This document shows, one piece after another, positions 18,909 to 28,518 of a DNA stretch of 64,000 nucleotides. Source of the DNA: Haemophilus parainfluenzae (lineage in GTDB: Bacteria; Pseudomonadota; Gammaproteobacteria; Enterobacterales; Pasteurellaceae); contig NZ_QEPZ01000003.1 in assembly GCF_003253005.1 (NCBI RefSeq), positions 186,001 to 250,000 on the forward strand. Direction: 5' to 3'. The notes beneath the pieces are model-generated. The model did not search any database, had not been told where the DNA came from, and saw only the letters and a list, made by a program, of their open reading frames with translations. The position numbers and the translations under genes are program-made. How positions within the stretch are numbered: the first letter of the stretch is position 1; the number at the start of each line of letters is the position of its first letter.

Positions 18909-18974
18909 GTAGGGTGGGATTTAGCCCACCGCTCTTAATATCTAACATAATAAATTGTGGGCTAAAACCCAACG
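18909..18974. repeat. Inverted pair of GGTGGGATTTAGCCCACC-type repeat units
   Basis: The first unit, GGTGGGATTTAGCCCACC (18913-18930), is itself a hairpin. The second, GTGGGCTAAAACCCAAC (18957-18973), is nearly its reverse complement. The pair fills the zwf-pgl gap and could fold into one larger stem-loop. It resembles dispersed intergenic repeats of other bacteria, but its copy number cannot be judged from one window. Confidence 0.55.
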
Positions 18975-18982
18975 GAAAATCA

Positions 18983-19681
18983 ATGAACTATATCAGCTTC
19001 CCAACGGCTCAACACGCAGTCGATAAGATTGCACAAGAATTTTTGATTTATGGCCAATTAAATCACCCTGTGCATATTTCCCTTTCTGGTGGTTCAACGC
19101 CTAAGTTATTATTTAAAACCCTAGCCAAATCACCTTATGCGGAACAAATTAACTGGAAAAATCTGCATTTTTGGTGGGGAGATGATCGTATGGTTCCGCC
19201 ATCTGATCCTGAAAGCAACTATGGTGAAGTGCAGAAACTTTTATTCGATTATATTCAAATTCCCACAGAAAATATCCACCGAATTCGTGGTGAAAATGAA
19301 CCGCACTTTGAGCTAAAACGCTTCGAAGAAGAATTAAGTGTGGTCATTCCAAACGGTGTTTTTGATTGGATCATTTTAGGCATGGGGACAGATGGCCATA
19401 CTGCTTCTCTCTTCCCACATCAAACCAATTTTGATGATGCAAACCTTGCAGTCATTGCCAAGCACCCTGAAAGTGGTCAAATCCGTATTTCAAAAACAGC
19501 CAAATTCATCGAACAAGCCAAACGCATTACCTATTTGGTCACCGGCGAAAGCAAAGCAGATATATTAAAAGAAATCCAAACTACCCCTGCAGAAAATCTG
19601 CCTTACCCTGCAGCAAAAATTAAAGCAAAAAATGGTGTGACGGAATGGTATTTGGATAAAGAGGCAGCAAAATTGTTATAG
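18983..19681 (+). CDS. pgl: 6-Phosphogluconolactonase (DevB type)
   Basis: Hydrolyses 6-phosphogluconolactone to 6-phosphogluconate, step two of the oxidative pentose phosphate pathway. The 232 residues carry the SugAR/GlcNAc-6-phosphate isomerase-like fold, with HISLSGGSTPKLLFKTL, the conserved WWGDDRMVPPSDPESNYG and LGMGTDGHTASLFP. The ATG at 18983 fits the family start; an upstream extension would run through the repeat unit. It lies between zwf and gnd, with an unrelated HNH gene inserted before gnd. Confidence 0.94.
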   Translation: MNYISFPTAQHAVDKIAQEFLIYGQLNHPVHISLSGGSTPKLLFKTLAKSPYAEQINWKNLHFWWGDDRMVPPSDPESNYGEVQKLLFDYIQIPTENIHRIRGENEPHFELKRFEEELSVVIPNGVFDWIILGMGTDGHTASLFPHQTNFDDANLAVIAKHPESGQIRISKTAKFIEQAKRITYLVTGESKADILKEIQTTPAENLPYPAAKIKAKNGVTEWYLDKEAAKLL

Positions 19682-19757
19682 CAAGTAAATAGTAATCTAA
19701 TTGGTGTGTGAGTATGCGAATGATGGATTAATCTATTTAAACGTTATGGAAATAAAA

Positions 19758-20459
19758 ATGGAAAAATCAATTAATAATAAGACAAAGGTTATCGATGCTC
19801 TAAAAGAACTTGGTGGAACAGGAGCATTACAAGAAATATATGACGCTGTTGAAAAAATCTATCCAAATACAATCGAATATTATAAAAATGAAGAATCTTA
19901 TAAAGCTATGATTAGAGATTGTCTTGAGTCTCATTCATCCGATTCTGAGAAATTTAAAAGTACAAAAGAAGATCTATTTTATATTGTCTTCAATAAGGGG
20001 GATGGGATCTGGGGACTTAGAGAATATATTGAGGCACATGATATCTCTTCTAATGAGGAATTAGATACAGAAGGGATTTCTAATTCGAAATATAGAAAAA
20101 CACAAGGAAAATTCAGAAGAGAACTACTAAGAGTTTATAATAATAAATGCCCATTTACTGAAATTGATGCTTTATCACTCTTAGTGGCAAGTCACATAAA
20201 TCCTTGGCATTGTGATGAGGGGGCTAGAAATAATACAAATAATGGGATTATATTATCAATTCACTTAGATAAATTATTTGACATAGGCTTAATTTCCATG
20301 TCTGAAGATGGTCAATTATTGTATAAAAATGATAAAGTAAAAACACTTATTGAAAAAAATTTTCATTTAAAAAATACATCTCTAGACAAAAAGTTTTTAA
20401 CAGAAGAAAGGCTACAATTTTTAAAATCCCACAGAAAACGTCATAAATATTCTCAATAA
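19758..20459 (+). CDS. HNH endonuclease with N-terminal HARE-type winged helix
   Basis: A 233-residue protein that looks like an orphan restriction-type nuclease. Residues 5-85 resemble the HARE-HTH winged helix found on restriction endonucleases (KVIDALKELGGTGALQEIYD). The C-terminal half has an HNH_2-type fold: CPFTEIDALSLLVASHINPW, then NNGIILSIHLDKLFDIGLI. The metal-binding His, central Asn and last His are present. The gene is much more AT-rich than neighbours, has no uptake signal that I see, and separates pgl from gnd. No methylase is adjacent. The preferred start at 19758 has GGAA upstream; 19746 is possible. Confidence 0.75.
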   Translation: MEKSINNKTKVIDALKELGGTGALQEIYDAVEKIYPNTIEYYKNEESYKAMIRDCLESHSSDSEKFKSTKEDLFYIVFNKGDGIWGLREYIEAHDISSNEELDTEGISNSKYRKTQGKFRRELLRVYNNKCPFTEIDALSLLVASHINPWHCDEGARNNTNNGIILSIHLDKLFDIGLISMSEDGQLLYKNDKVKTLIEKNFHLKNTSLDKKFLTEERLQFLKSHRKRHKYSQ

Positions 20460-20508
20460 ATTTTCAAAATTATTGCGTAATTACCTACTTTAGCAACAGG
20501 AGAAAACA

Positions 20509-21963
20509 ATGTCAGTAAAAGGCGACATCGGTGTTATCGGCTTAGCCGTAATGGGGCAAAACCTCATTTTAAATATGAATGATCATGGCTTTAAAGTTGT
20601 GGCATATAACCGTACGACTTCAAAAGTGGATGAATTTTTACAAGGTGCGGCAAAAGGCACCAATATTATCGGCGCATACTCTTTAGAAGATTTAGCTTCT
20701 AAATTAGAAAAACCACGCAAAGTAATGTTAATGGTACGTGCGGGTGATGTAGTGGATCAATTCATTGAGGCATTATTACCGCACTTAGAAGAAGGCGACA
20801 TCATCATTGATGGGGGTAACTCAAACTATCCTGATACCAACCGTCGTGTTAAAGCATTGGCTGAAAAAGGCATTCGTTTTATCGGTTCGGGGGTTTCGGG
20901 CGGTGAAGAAGGTGCGCGTCATGGACCATCTATCATGCCAGGTGGTAATCACGAAGCATGGCCATATGTTAAACCAATCTTCCAAGCAATCTCTGCTAAA
21001 ACAGAACAAGGCGAACCTTGCTGTGACTGGGTTGGTGGAGAAGGTGCAGGCCACTTTGTAAAAATGGTTCACAATGGTATCGAATATGGCGATATGCAAT
21101 TAATCTGTGAAGCTTACCAATTCTTAAAAGAAGGTTTAGGCTTAAGCTATGAAGAAATGCAAGCTATCTTCGCAGAATGGAAAAAAACTGAACTTGATAG
21201 CTATTTAATTGATATCACCACCGATATTCTTGGTTATAAAGATGCTGATGGTGAACCATTAGTTGAAAAAATCTTAGATACAGCTGGCCAAAAAGGGACT
21301 GGTAAATGGACAGGTATCAATGCATTAGATTTTGGTATTCCATTAACCTTAATCACTGAATCTGTCTTTGCTCGTTGCGTATCTTCATTTAAAGATCAAC
21401 GTGTTGCCGCTAATCAATTATTCGGCAAAACAATTCAACCTGTTGAAGGCGATAAAAAAGTTTGGATTGAGGCGGTGCGTAAAGCCTTATTGGCGTCTAA
21501 AATTATTTCTTATGCACAAGGCTTTATGCTGATTCGTGAAGCCTCTGAACAATTTGACTGGAACATCAACTACGGCGCAACGGCATTATTATGGCGTGAA
21601 GGTTGTATTATCCGTAGCCGTTTCTTAGGCAACATTCGGGATGCATATGAAGCAAATCCAGATTTAATCTTCTTGGGTTCAGATAGCTACTTCAAGGGCA
21701 TTTTAGAAAACTCATTAAGTGACTGGCGTAAAGTGGTGGCAAAATCTATCGAAGTGGGTATCCCAATGCCTTGTATGGCTTCTGCTATTACTTTCTTAGA
21801 TGGCTATACTTCAGCCCGTTTACCGGCAAACTTATTGCAAGCACAACGTGACTACTTCGGCGCACATACTTATGAACGTACTGATAAACCACGTGGTGAA
21901 TTCTTCCACACCAACTGGACAGGTCGCGGTGGCAACACAGCATCTACCACTTATGATGTGTAA
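20509..21963 (+). CDS. gnd: 6-Phosphogluconate dehydrogenase, decarboxylating
   Basis: Oxidises 6-phosphogluconate to ribulose 5-phosphate with NADP+, the last oxidative step of the pentose phosphate pathway. The 484 residues begin with the dinucleotide-binding IGVIGLAVMGQNLILNMNDHG, contain the family signature SGVSGGEEGARHGPSIMPGG and KMVHNGIEYGDMQ, and end in FHTNWTGRGGNTAS. It has its own AGGAG ribosome-binding site and is followed by an uptake-signal terminator. Confidence 0.97.
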   Translation: MSVKGDIGVIGLAVMGQNLILNMNDHGFKVVAYNRTTSKVDEFLQGAAKGTNIIGAYSLEDLASKLEKPRKVMLMVRAGDVVDQFIEALLPHLEEGDIIIDGGNSNYPDTNRRVKALAEKGIRFIGSGVSGGEEGARHGPSIMPGGNHEAWPYVKPIFQAISAKTEQGEPCCDWVGGEGAGHFVKMVHNGIEYGDMQLICEAYQFLKEGLGLSYEEMQAIFAEWKKTELDSYLIDITTDILGYKDADGEPLVEKILDTAGQKGTGKWTGINALDFGIPLTLITESVFARCVSSFKDQRVAANQLFGKTIQPVEGDKKVWIEAVRKALLASKIISYAQGFMLIREASEQFDWNINYGATALLWREGCIIRSRFLGNIRDAYEANPDLIFLGSDSYFKGILENSLSDWRKVVAKSIEVGIPMPCMASAITFLDGYTSARLPANLLQAQRDYFGAHTYERTDKPRGEFFHTNWTGRGGNTASTTYDV

Positions 21964-21986
21964 GTCTAAAAACTCATGATAAACTC

Positions 21987-22020
21987 ACCGCACTTTGTTC
22001 GAATAAAGTGCGGTTTATTT
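21987..22020. terminator. Uptake-signal dyad terminator after gnd
   Basis: ACCGCACTTT (21987-21996) pairs with AAAGTGCGGT (22005-22014), followed by TTATTTTT. Confidence 0.8.
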
Positions 22021-22042
22021 TTACCTTATTTTGGAGAAACCT

Positions 22043-22363
22043 ATGTTACCTCAATCACGCTTAGATAAAATTTCAGAAATGGAAAACCTTCTCAATGAAG
22101 CGGAGAGTTTCTTAGCTGACGCGGAACAATTTCTTGAAAAATGGCAAGCTTTCTTACCAAAAATGAAAACCTTAGAACACTATTATTTTGATGGTGACTG
22201 GCGAGACGATTATCAAGCTTATGAGGACGGTAAAATCCCAGAGGATATGCCTTGTGGTGTATTAAGTGAAGATTTAGTATTTAATGCGAGTACAGGACAC
22301 CATGGATTGGCGATTGAATATTTGAAAGTGGTTGCGAAAGTATTAGATCAAGCTAAAGATTAA
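22043..22363 (+). CDS. DUF4298 family protein
   Basis: A 106-residue acidic, mostly helical cytoplasmic protein resembling the DUF4298 family, with no known function. Visible features are the N-terminal amphipathic helix SRLDKISEMENLLNEAESFLADAEQFLEK (split here as two turns of one helix), the LEHYYFDGDWRDDYQAYEDG segment and MPCGVLSEDLVFN. The start at 22043 fits the family; the TTG four codons earlier overlaps the ribosome-binding region. Standing between two terminators, it is probably expressed alone. Confidence 0.75.
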   Translation: MLPQSRLDKISEMENLLNEAESFLADAEQFLEKWQAFLPKMKTLEHYYFDGDWRDDYQAYEDGKIPEDMPCGVLSEDLVFNASTGHHGLAIEYLKVVAKVLDQAKD

Positions 22364-22492
22364 CATTCAATATATTCAATTGTTCAAAAAAACATCGAAA
22401 AACGCATATTTTTGAACTTTCATTCATCTCCGTTTGTCTTATGGAGTACTATCAATATGGATAGTTTTATATGTTAAACACGGAGAGATCCT

Positions 22493-22696
22493 ATGAAATT
22501 AATTGGAAAATCACTTGTTATCGCGATGACTATTATTTCCCTTGCTGCATGTGGAAATATGAACCGTACACAAAAAAATACAACAGCTGGCGCAGCTATT
22601 GGTGGTGCAGCAGGCTATATGCTTGGTGGTAATACCGCGACCACATTAGGTGGTGCCGCATTAGGTGGTGTAATCGGTAGCCAAGTCAATAAATAG
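22493..22696 (+). CDS. Small OsmB-like lipoprotein with glycine zipper
   Basis: A 67-residue predicted lipoprotein: signal peptide MKLIGKSLVIAMTIISLAAC (lipobox LAAC, Cys20), then a glycine-zipper transmembrane region (TAGAAIGGAAGYMLGG and LGGAALGGVIGSQ). This layout matches OsmB/SlyB-like proteins that sit in the outer membrane and respond to envelope or osmotic stress. The exact family is not certain. It has its own GGAGAG ribosome-binding site and terminator. Confidence 0.8.
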   Translation: MKLIGKSLVIAMTIISLAACGNMNRTQKNTTAGAAIGGAAGYMLGGNTATTLGGAALGGVIGSQVNK

Positions 22697-22699
22697 TCA

Positions 22700-22737
22700 A
22701 AAAAATAACCGCACTTAATAAGTGGCGGTTATTTTTT
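22700..22737. terminator. Terminator between the OsmB-like gene and srmB
   Basis: AATAACCGCACTT pairs with AAGTGGCGGTTATT with one bulged G, flanked by A- and T-runs. It is a degenerate uptake-signal dyad and can serve both convergent genes. Confidence 0.8.
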
Positions 22738-22739
22738 TA

Positions 22740-24068
22740 TTATTTCTCATCTGTTTTTTCTGTGCTTGGTTTACGGCGTTTACCAATATTTTTCGTATCT
22801 TTATGACGTAATTTGGCTTTCCTCTTCACCTCTGATTTTTTCTTTTCTTCACGTTTTTCTTTAATACGCGCTTTTTGCTTTTTAGACATAGATTTTACTT
22901 CACCATCTTTTGGTGGTTTAGTGCGAGGTTCTAAGCCTTCTAAAATACGCGCTTTCAACAGCTCTTCCGTGTAGCGTTTAATTTTACCGAGCAATTTGTA
23001 ATCATGTGCTTCAACAAAAGAAACGGCAGTACCTTTTTTCCCTGCACGAGCCGTACGACCAATACGATGTAAATACGTATCTGCACTATAAGGCAAATCG
23101 AAGTTCATGACGTGTGTCACATCATCAATATCAATCCCGCGAGCTGCCACATCAGTAGCCACTAACACAGTAACAACACCTGATTTCAATTTATCAATGG
23201 CATTATTACGTTGTGTTTGCGCCATATCGCCTTCTAAATAAGTAGAACGAATGCCACGTTTACGCAAGGTTTCAGAAAGCTCACGCACATCTTCACGACG
23301 ACGGACAAACACAATGCCGCGACTCACGTTCTCGGTTTCGATAAAACGTGCAAGCAACTTGATTTTATGTTCATTGCTGTCGGCGTGATAATACCATTGG
23401 TTGATTTTCTTACGCTCGCGACGACTTGGTTCGGCATCAATTTTTACCGGATCATTCAATAAACGTTCTGCGAAATCAACTAATAGCTCCCCTTCTAATG
23501 TGGCAGAGAAAAGAAGGGTTTGTTTACGCCAACGCGTTTCAGCGGCAATTTTCTCCGCATCTTGGCCAAAGCCCATTTGCAACATGCGATCTGCTTCATC
23601 AAAAATCAGCATTTCTACCGCACGACAATCAAAGTTTTCTTCTTTGATGTATTGCAATAAACGCCCCGGTGTTGCCACCACGATATCCTGATTTGAATTA
23701 AATACTTCCCCATGATTTTGATACGCCACACCGCCAGTAATGGTTGCAATCTTCAAATGCGTGAATTGCGCCAGTTCTTCTGCTTGTTCTGCAACCTGCA
23801 TCGCCAGCTCACGAGTTGGCGTTAAAATTAAAATGCGAGGTGCGCCTGGTTTACGACGTGGATAATCCAATAAATGCTGAATTGCCGGCAATAAAAATGC
23901 GGCCGTTTTACCCGTACCTGTTGGTGCAGAACCGAGCACGTCACGCTCTTCCATAGCAGCAGGAATCGCTTCTAATTGAATGGCTGTTGGGCGAGTGTAG
24001 CCTTTCTTTTCTAAGGCTTTTAATAATTCAGGGGAAAGATCGAATTCTTCAAATGGGGATAAATTCAT
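22740..24068 (-). CDS. srmB: ATP-dependent RNA helicase SrmB
   Basis: DEAD-box helicase that assists early 50S ribosomal subunit assembly. The 442 residues include the Q motif (TRPTAIQLEAIPAAMEERDV), Walker A SAPTGTGKTAAF, motif II DEADRML, motif III SATLEGE and motif VI HRIGRTARAGKKG. A highly basic C-terminal tail (about residues 390-442, rich in KKK/KRK) is typical of SrmB. It is divergent from trmN6, as in related species. Confidence 0.94.
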   Translation of the reverse strand: MNLSPFEEFDLSPELLKALEKKGYTRPTAIQLEAIPAAMEERDVLGSAPTGTGKTAAFLLPAIQHLLDYPRRKPGAPRILILTPTRELAMQVAEQAEELAQFTHLKIATITGGVAYQNHGEVFNSNQDIVVATPGRLLQYIKEENFDCRAVEMLIFDEADRMLQMGFGQDAEKIAAETRWRKQTLLFSATLEGELLVDFAERLLNDPVKIDAEPSRRERKKINQWYYHADSNEHKIKLLARFIETENVSRGIVFVRRREDVRELSETLRKRGIRSTYLEGDMAQTQRNNAIDKLKSGVVTVLVATDVAARGIDIDDVTHVMNFDLPYSADTYLHRIGRTARAGKKGTAVSFVEAHDYKLLGKIKRYTEELLKARILEGLEPRTKPPKDGEVKSMSKKQKARIKEKREEKKKSEVKRKAKLRHKDTKNIGKRRKPSTEKTDEK

Positions 24069-24138
24069 TATTTTGCGTTAATTTGTTAAAATTGGAGCTG
24101 ATTATACCTGAAAGTGCGGTCATTTTCCGCAAGATTTT

Positions 24139-24837
24139 ATGAGCAGCTTTACCTTTAAACAATTCCATATTAATCAACAACATTGTGCAATGAAAGTCGG
24201 CACTGACGGCATTTTACTGGGTGCATGGGCAGATGTGTCTGATTGTCAGCGTATTCTTGATATGGGGACTGGCACAGGCTTGGTTGCATTAATGCTTGCC
24301 CAACGAAGTCATGAGCATTGCCAAATTGAAGCCGTTGAGCTTGATCCCCTTGCAGCACAACAAGCACAAGAAAACTTCAAGGCTTCGCTATGGCACAATC
24401 GTCTTCATTTAACACACCAAGACGTGCAAACTTATTGCCAACAAATAGCACATCAATTTGATTTAATTGTGGCTAATCCGCCTTATTTTGCACAAGGCGC
24501 AGAATGTAAAAATGACGAACGAGCACTTGCCCGTTATGTTCAACAAAGTCATTTAGATTGGTTAAATTGGGCGATGAGTTGTTTATCCGAAAAAGGAAAA
24601 ATCAGTTTTGTCTTACCTTATGAGGCAGGGAAAACATTGATAAATTCAACCGCACTTTATTGCATTAAGCAGACTGATGTCATTACAAAAATAGGAAAAG
24701 CACCACAACGAATGTTACTCACGTTTAGTCGGGAGCATTTACCACAGGTAAAACATAGCCTGGTGATTTATAACGAAAACAATCAGTACACAGAGAAATT
24801 TATTGCGTTGACGAAGGCATTTTATTTAAAAATGTAA
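24139..24837 (+). CDS. trmN6: tRNA1(Val) (adenine-37-N6)-methyltransferase
   Basis: S-adenosylmethionine-dependent enzyme (YfiC) that makes N6-methyladenosine 37 in tRNA-Val. The 232 residues carry the SAM-binding motif [16 protein letters not shown], acidic EAVELDP, and the N6-adenine catalytic motif VANPPYF. The first ATG after the divergent srmB promoter region matches the family start ([21 protein letters not shown]). A terminator shared with pnuC follows. Confidence 0.93.
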   Translation: MSSFTFKQFHINQQHCAMKVGTDGILLGAWADVSDCQRILDMGTGTGLVALMLAQRSHEHCQIEAVELDPLAAQQAQENFKASLWHNRLHLTHQDVQTYCQQIAHQFDLIVANPPYFAQGAECKNDERALARYVQQSHLDWLNWAMSCLSEKGKISFVLPYEAGKTLINSTALYCIKQTDVITKIGKAPQRMLLTFSREHLPQVKHSLVIYNENNQYTEKFIALTKAFYLKM

Positions 24838-24860
24838 GGGCATATTACTATGCCCTTTTT
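24836..24860. terminator. Terminator between trmN6 and pnuC
   Basis: AAGGGCAT and ATGCCCTT (24836-24843 with 24850-24857) form a stem followed by TTT on the plus strand. Confidence 0.75.
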
Positions 24861-24871
24861 AATTAATGTGA

Positions 24872-25555
24872 TTAGTGGCTTTCCGCTTTGACGAGTTTCG
24901 TCCAGTTATAATAACCATATAATGAGTTGAGTAAGTAAGCACTATACATTAAGTACATTGCAGGCTGTTCTGCCCAAAGCAAAATGGAAAGCACATTTAA
25001 AATAATCCACAATAACCATTGCTCACGATAACGTAAAATCATCAATAATTGCGCTGCTACGGTAATAATCGTGGTTAAACCATCTAATCCTGTAGAACTC
25101 CCGCCTGCGGCTTTTAAAGCCTGTACAAAGCAGAATGTACCAATCCCAACACTCACGAGTAAAACAGCCCAACCTTTTGGCGTCAAGGCTTTTGCAATCA
25201 CACTTTCACCGCCGTTATCATTTTGCATGTGTTGTTTCCACATAAAATAACCGATAAATTGTGATGGGATATACACATAGAGCACCGTATTCATTTCACC
25301 AAGGAAATTGTTTCCCCAGGCGACATAAAAATAGGTGTAAGCAAAAATAAGCCCAAAGAAATAGTTACTAATTTTACCTTTACTCACCAATACGACACAG
25401 AGAATACCTGCAATGCCCGAAATCATGCCTAATGGACTATCCGGTGCAAGAACATAAGCAATAATTTGTGCTGCAAGGAAAATAACTACCCATACCACTT
25501 CAAAAGGCTTCCAACCTGATAAAAATTCTTCTTTAAGTCGTTCTGTCCAATTCAT
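24872..25555 (-). CDS. pnuC: Nicotinamide riboside transporter PnuC
   Basis: Inner-membrane facilitator that imports nicotinamide riboside, the last step of external NAD precursor uptake in NAD-dependent Haemophilus. The 227 residues show about seven hydrophobic helices and the PnuC patterns YFFGLIFAYTYFYVAWGNNFLGE, IPSQFIGYFMWKQ and the C-terminal LNSLYGYYNW. The start at 25555 has a GGAG ribosome-binding site; an in-frame ATG at 25588 would add 11 residues. It is divergent from rapA, with a CRP site between them. It works with e(P4), encoded at 60567. Confidence 0.93.
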   Translation of the reverse strand: MNWTERLKEEFLSGWKPFEVVWVVIFLAAQIIAYVLAPDSPLGMISGIAGILCVVLVSKGKISNYFFGLIFAYTYFYVAWGNNFLGEMNTVLYVYIPSQFIGYFMWKQHMQNDNGGESVIAKALTPKGWAVLLVSVGIGTFCFVQALKAAGGSSTGLDGLTTIITVAAQLLMILRYREQWLLWIILNVLSILLWAEQPAMYLMYSAYLLNSLYGYYNWTKLVKAESH

Positions 25556-25641
25556 GGAACACTCCTGTTTTATGAAAAAGTACGTCATTTTTACACCGCA
25601 CTTTTTTAAAGTAAAGCTTAGGTGAGATTTAATTTAATTAT

Positions 25642-25657
25642 TGTGAGAAAAATCACA
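25642..25657. promoter_or_regulatory. CRP site in the pnuC-rapA divergent region
   Basis: TGTGAGAAAAATCACA is a perfect TGTGA-N6-TCACA. It is about 64 bases from the start predicted from TATAAT (25701-25706) toward rapA, and about 87 bases from the pnuC start codon, so the target cannot be fixed by position alone. Confidence 0.65.
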
Positions 25658-25754
25658 CTTTATTTTTCATGCTTTTAGATGTCCATGCCTTGCTTTCCCT
25701 TATAATCAGACTACAATATCGCCCCATTTTAAGAGATTCATTAAAAGGAAGATG

Positions 25755-28517
25755 ATGTCATTTGCAATCGGTCAACGTTGGATTAGTGAAACCGAAAATA
25801 ACCTCGGATTAGGGATGATTACAGCCTTAGATTTCCGTTCTGTAACCCTTCACTTTCCTGCTACAGATGAAACCCGAATTTACGCGGTGGCGCAAGCACC
25901 ATTAACTCGAATTGCATTGAATAAAGGGGAACAACTTCATCACCAAGCAGGTTGGCAAGGTGAAGTCCTTGATATTCAAGAAATGAATGGTCTCTTATTT
26001 TATTTAGTCAAAAATGCACAAGGCGAAGACGTTATCGTCAATGAAAAAGAACTTTCTCCGATAATATCTTTTAGCCAAGCGAAAGATCGCCTCTTTTCAT
26101 CACAGATTGATCGTAGTGAACATTTTGCATTGCGCTATCAAACCCTTCTGCATCAACAAGCTCAATTTCAATCGCCTTTGCGCGGTTTACGAGGCAATCG
26201 TGCGGGTTTAATTCCTCATCAACTTCATATTGCGCAAGAGGTAGGAAATCGGATAAATCCTCGCGTGCTCTTAGCGGATGAAGTAGGGTTAGGTAAAACC
26301 ATTGAAGCGGGCATGATTTTACAAAATCAGCTTTTTGCTGAAAAAGTACAACGAGTGTTAATCATTGTACCGGAAACCTTGCAACATCAATGGCTTGTCG
26401 AAATGCTTCGTCGTTTTAATTTACATTTTTCATTATTTGATAAAGAACGTTGTGAAGATTTTGCCGAACAAGCCATCAATCCATTTAGCACGGAAAGCTT
26501 AATTATCTGTGCATTAGATTGGTTGAAAGCACATCCTCATCGCGTACAACAAGCTATTGAAGCTGAATTTGACTGTTTAATTGTCGATGAAGCGCACCAT
26601 TTGGCTTGGTCTGAAAATGCACCAAGTACCGCTTATTTATTGGTGGAACAATTAGCGAATGCTATTCCGTCTGTTTTATTACTCACGGCAACACCTGAAC
26701 AATTAGGTTTGGAAAGCCATTTTGCACGATTACGCTTGCTTGATCCTGAACGTTTTTATGATTACCAAGCCTTCTTAAAAGAGCAGGAAAATTACCAACC
26801 TGTTGCGGATGCCGTGCAATCTTTACTCTCAGAGAAGCCGCTAAGTGCGGTCGAAAAAAATCATATTTCTGATTTACTCAATGAGCAGGATGTCGAACCA
26901 TTATTCAAAGCCTTAAACTGTAATAATGACGACGAAAAGCAAGCTGCACGCCAAGAACTCATTCAAAATCTCATCGATAGACACGGTACAAGCCGTATTT
27001 TATTTCGCAATACACGCCAAGGGGTGAAAGGTTTCCCGCGTCGGGTTTACCATCAAATAACGATTGATGCGGCTGAAGTAGACGAAAAAATTCATTGGTT
27101 AATTGATTTTCTAAAATCACACCGAAATGAAAAAATCTTAGTCATTTGTAAAACAGCACAAACGGCAATTCAACTTGAGCAAGTTTTACGAGAAAAAGAA
27201 GCCATTCGTAGTGCTGTTTTCCATGAAAGAATGTCGATTATTGAACGAGATCGCGCGGCGGCTTATTTTGCCGATACCGATAATGGTGCACAAGTTTTAC
27301 TGAGTTCTAGCATTGGTTCTGAAGGCAGAAATTTCCAATTTGCTTGTCATCTCGTACTCTTCGATTTACCAGAGAATCCTGACTTACTTGAGCAATGTAT
27401 TGGCCGTTTAGATCGTATTGGACAAACACGAGATGTAAAAATTTATGTACCTTGCCTCGCAAACTCTACGCAGCAAGATTTAGCACGTTGGTATCATGAA
27501 GGTTTAAATGCCTTTGAACAAACGTGTCCTATCGGTATGACACTGTTTGAACAATATGAATCGTTACTAAAAGTGCGGTCAGAAAACAAAGAGAATTTTG
27601 AGCTACTTATTCTCCAAACGCAAAAACAAGCAAAAGCATTGCGCTTAGCCTTAGAGAAAGGACGCGATCGTTTGTTAGAATTAAATTCTAATGGTGGAGA
27701 AAAGGCACAACGACTTGCGGCAGAAATTGCTCAAACAGATAATTCAGCACAATTAGTCGATTTTGCACTAAATTTATTTGATATTATTGGTGTAGAGCAA
27801 GATGATTTAGGTGAAAACAGCATTGTTATCACACCAACGGGCACCATGCTTGTTCCTGATTTTCCAGGACTAAAAGAAGAAGGTGTCACAGTAACCTTTA
27901 ACCGACAACTTGCCCTTGCTCGTGAGGAATTAGAATTTCTTACCTGGGATCATCCAATGATACGCCAAGGCATTGATTTAATCGCTTCTGGTGACATTGG
28001 CAAAGCATCGATGGCATTATTAGTCAATAAACAGCTGCCTGCTGGCACGCTGCTAGTTGAATTGATTTATATGATTGAAAGCCAATCACCAAAGGGTTTG
28101 CAACTGAATCGTTTTCTTCCACCTACACCTGTTCGCTTATTACTGGATAGCAAAGGAAACGATCTCGCCGGACAAGTTAATTTTGACTCATTGCAAAATA
28201 AACTTAAGCCGCTAGGTAAAGACATTGCGAATAAAATGGTAAAAATGGCTCGTCCAAATATTGAGCAATTAATTAAACTAGGCGATCACAAAATGACCGA
28301 AATCGCACAAGCTCAAATTCAAGAAGCCAGTAGATTAGCAGATCAAACATTGAGCAATGAACTCAATCGACTTATAGCCTTGAAAGCAGTAAATAAAAAT
28401 ATTCGCCAGGCGGAAATTGATGTATTAGAAAAACAACGCGTGCTTTCGCTGGAAGAGTTAAGTAAATCAAGCAGGCGATTAGATAGCCTTCGGGTAATAG
28501 TGACAAACAAGGAATAA
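25755..28517 (+). CDS. rapA: RNA polymerase-associated ATPase RapA (HepA)
   Basis: Swi2/Snf2-family ATPase that binds RNA polymerase and promotes its recycling after transcription. The 920 residues begin with Tudor-like N-terminal domains, then the helicase core: Walker [21 protein letters not shown] box [10 protein letters not shown], motif [13 protein letters not shown], and motifs [17 protein letters not shown] and [10 protein letters not shown]. The second of two adjacent ATGs is given because AAGGA is then 5 bases away; 25752 is the alternative. rluA starts one base after it ends. Confidence 0.95.
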   Translation: MSFAIGQRWISETENNLGLGMITALDFRSVTLHFPATDETRIYAVAQAPLTRIALNKGEQLHHQAGWQGEVLDIQEMNGLLFYLVKNAQGEDVIVNEKELSPIISFSQAKDRLFSSQIDRSEHFALRYQTLLHQQAQFQSPLRGLRGNRAGLIPHQLHIAQEVGNRINPRVLLADEVGLGKTIEAGMILQNQLFAEKVQRVLIIVPETLQHQWLVEMLRRFNLHFSLFDKERCEDFAEQAINPFSTESLIICALDWLKAHPHRVQQAIEAEFDCLIVDEAHHLAWSENAPSTAYLLVEQLANAIPSVLLLTATPEQLGLESHFARLRLLDPERFYDYQAFLKEQENYQPVADAVQSLLSEKPLSAVEKNHISDLLNEQDVEPLFKALNCNNDDEKQAARQELIQNLIDRHGTSRILFRNTRQGVKGFPRRVYHQITIDAAEVDEKIHWLIDFLKSHRNEKILVICKTAQTAIQLEQVLREKEAIRSAVFHERMSIIERDRAAAYFADTDNGAQVLLSSSIGSEGRNFQFACHLVLFDLPENPDLLEQCIGRLDRIGQTRDVKIYVPCLANSTQQDLARWYHEGLNAFEQTCPIGMTLFEQYESLLKVRSENKENFELLILQTQKQAKALRLALEKGRDRLLELNSNGGEKAQRLAAEIAQTDNSAQLVDFALNLFDIIGVEQDDLGENSIVITPTGTMLVPDFPGLKEEGVTVTFNRQLALAREELEFLTWDHPMIRQGIDLIASGDIGKASMALLVNKQLPAGTLLVELIYMIESQSPKGLQLNRFLPPTPVRLLLDSKGNDLAGQVNFDSLQNKLKPLGKDIANKMVKMARPNIEQLIKLGDHKMTEIAQAQIQEASRLADQTLSNELNRLIALKAVNKNIRQAEIDVLEKQRVLSLEELSKSSRRLDSLRVIVTNKE

Positions 28518-28518
28518 T

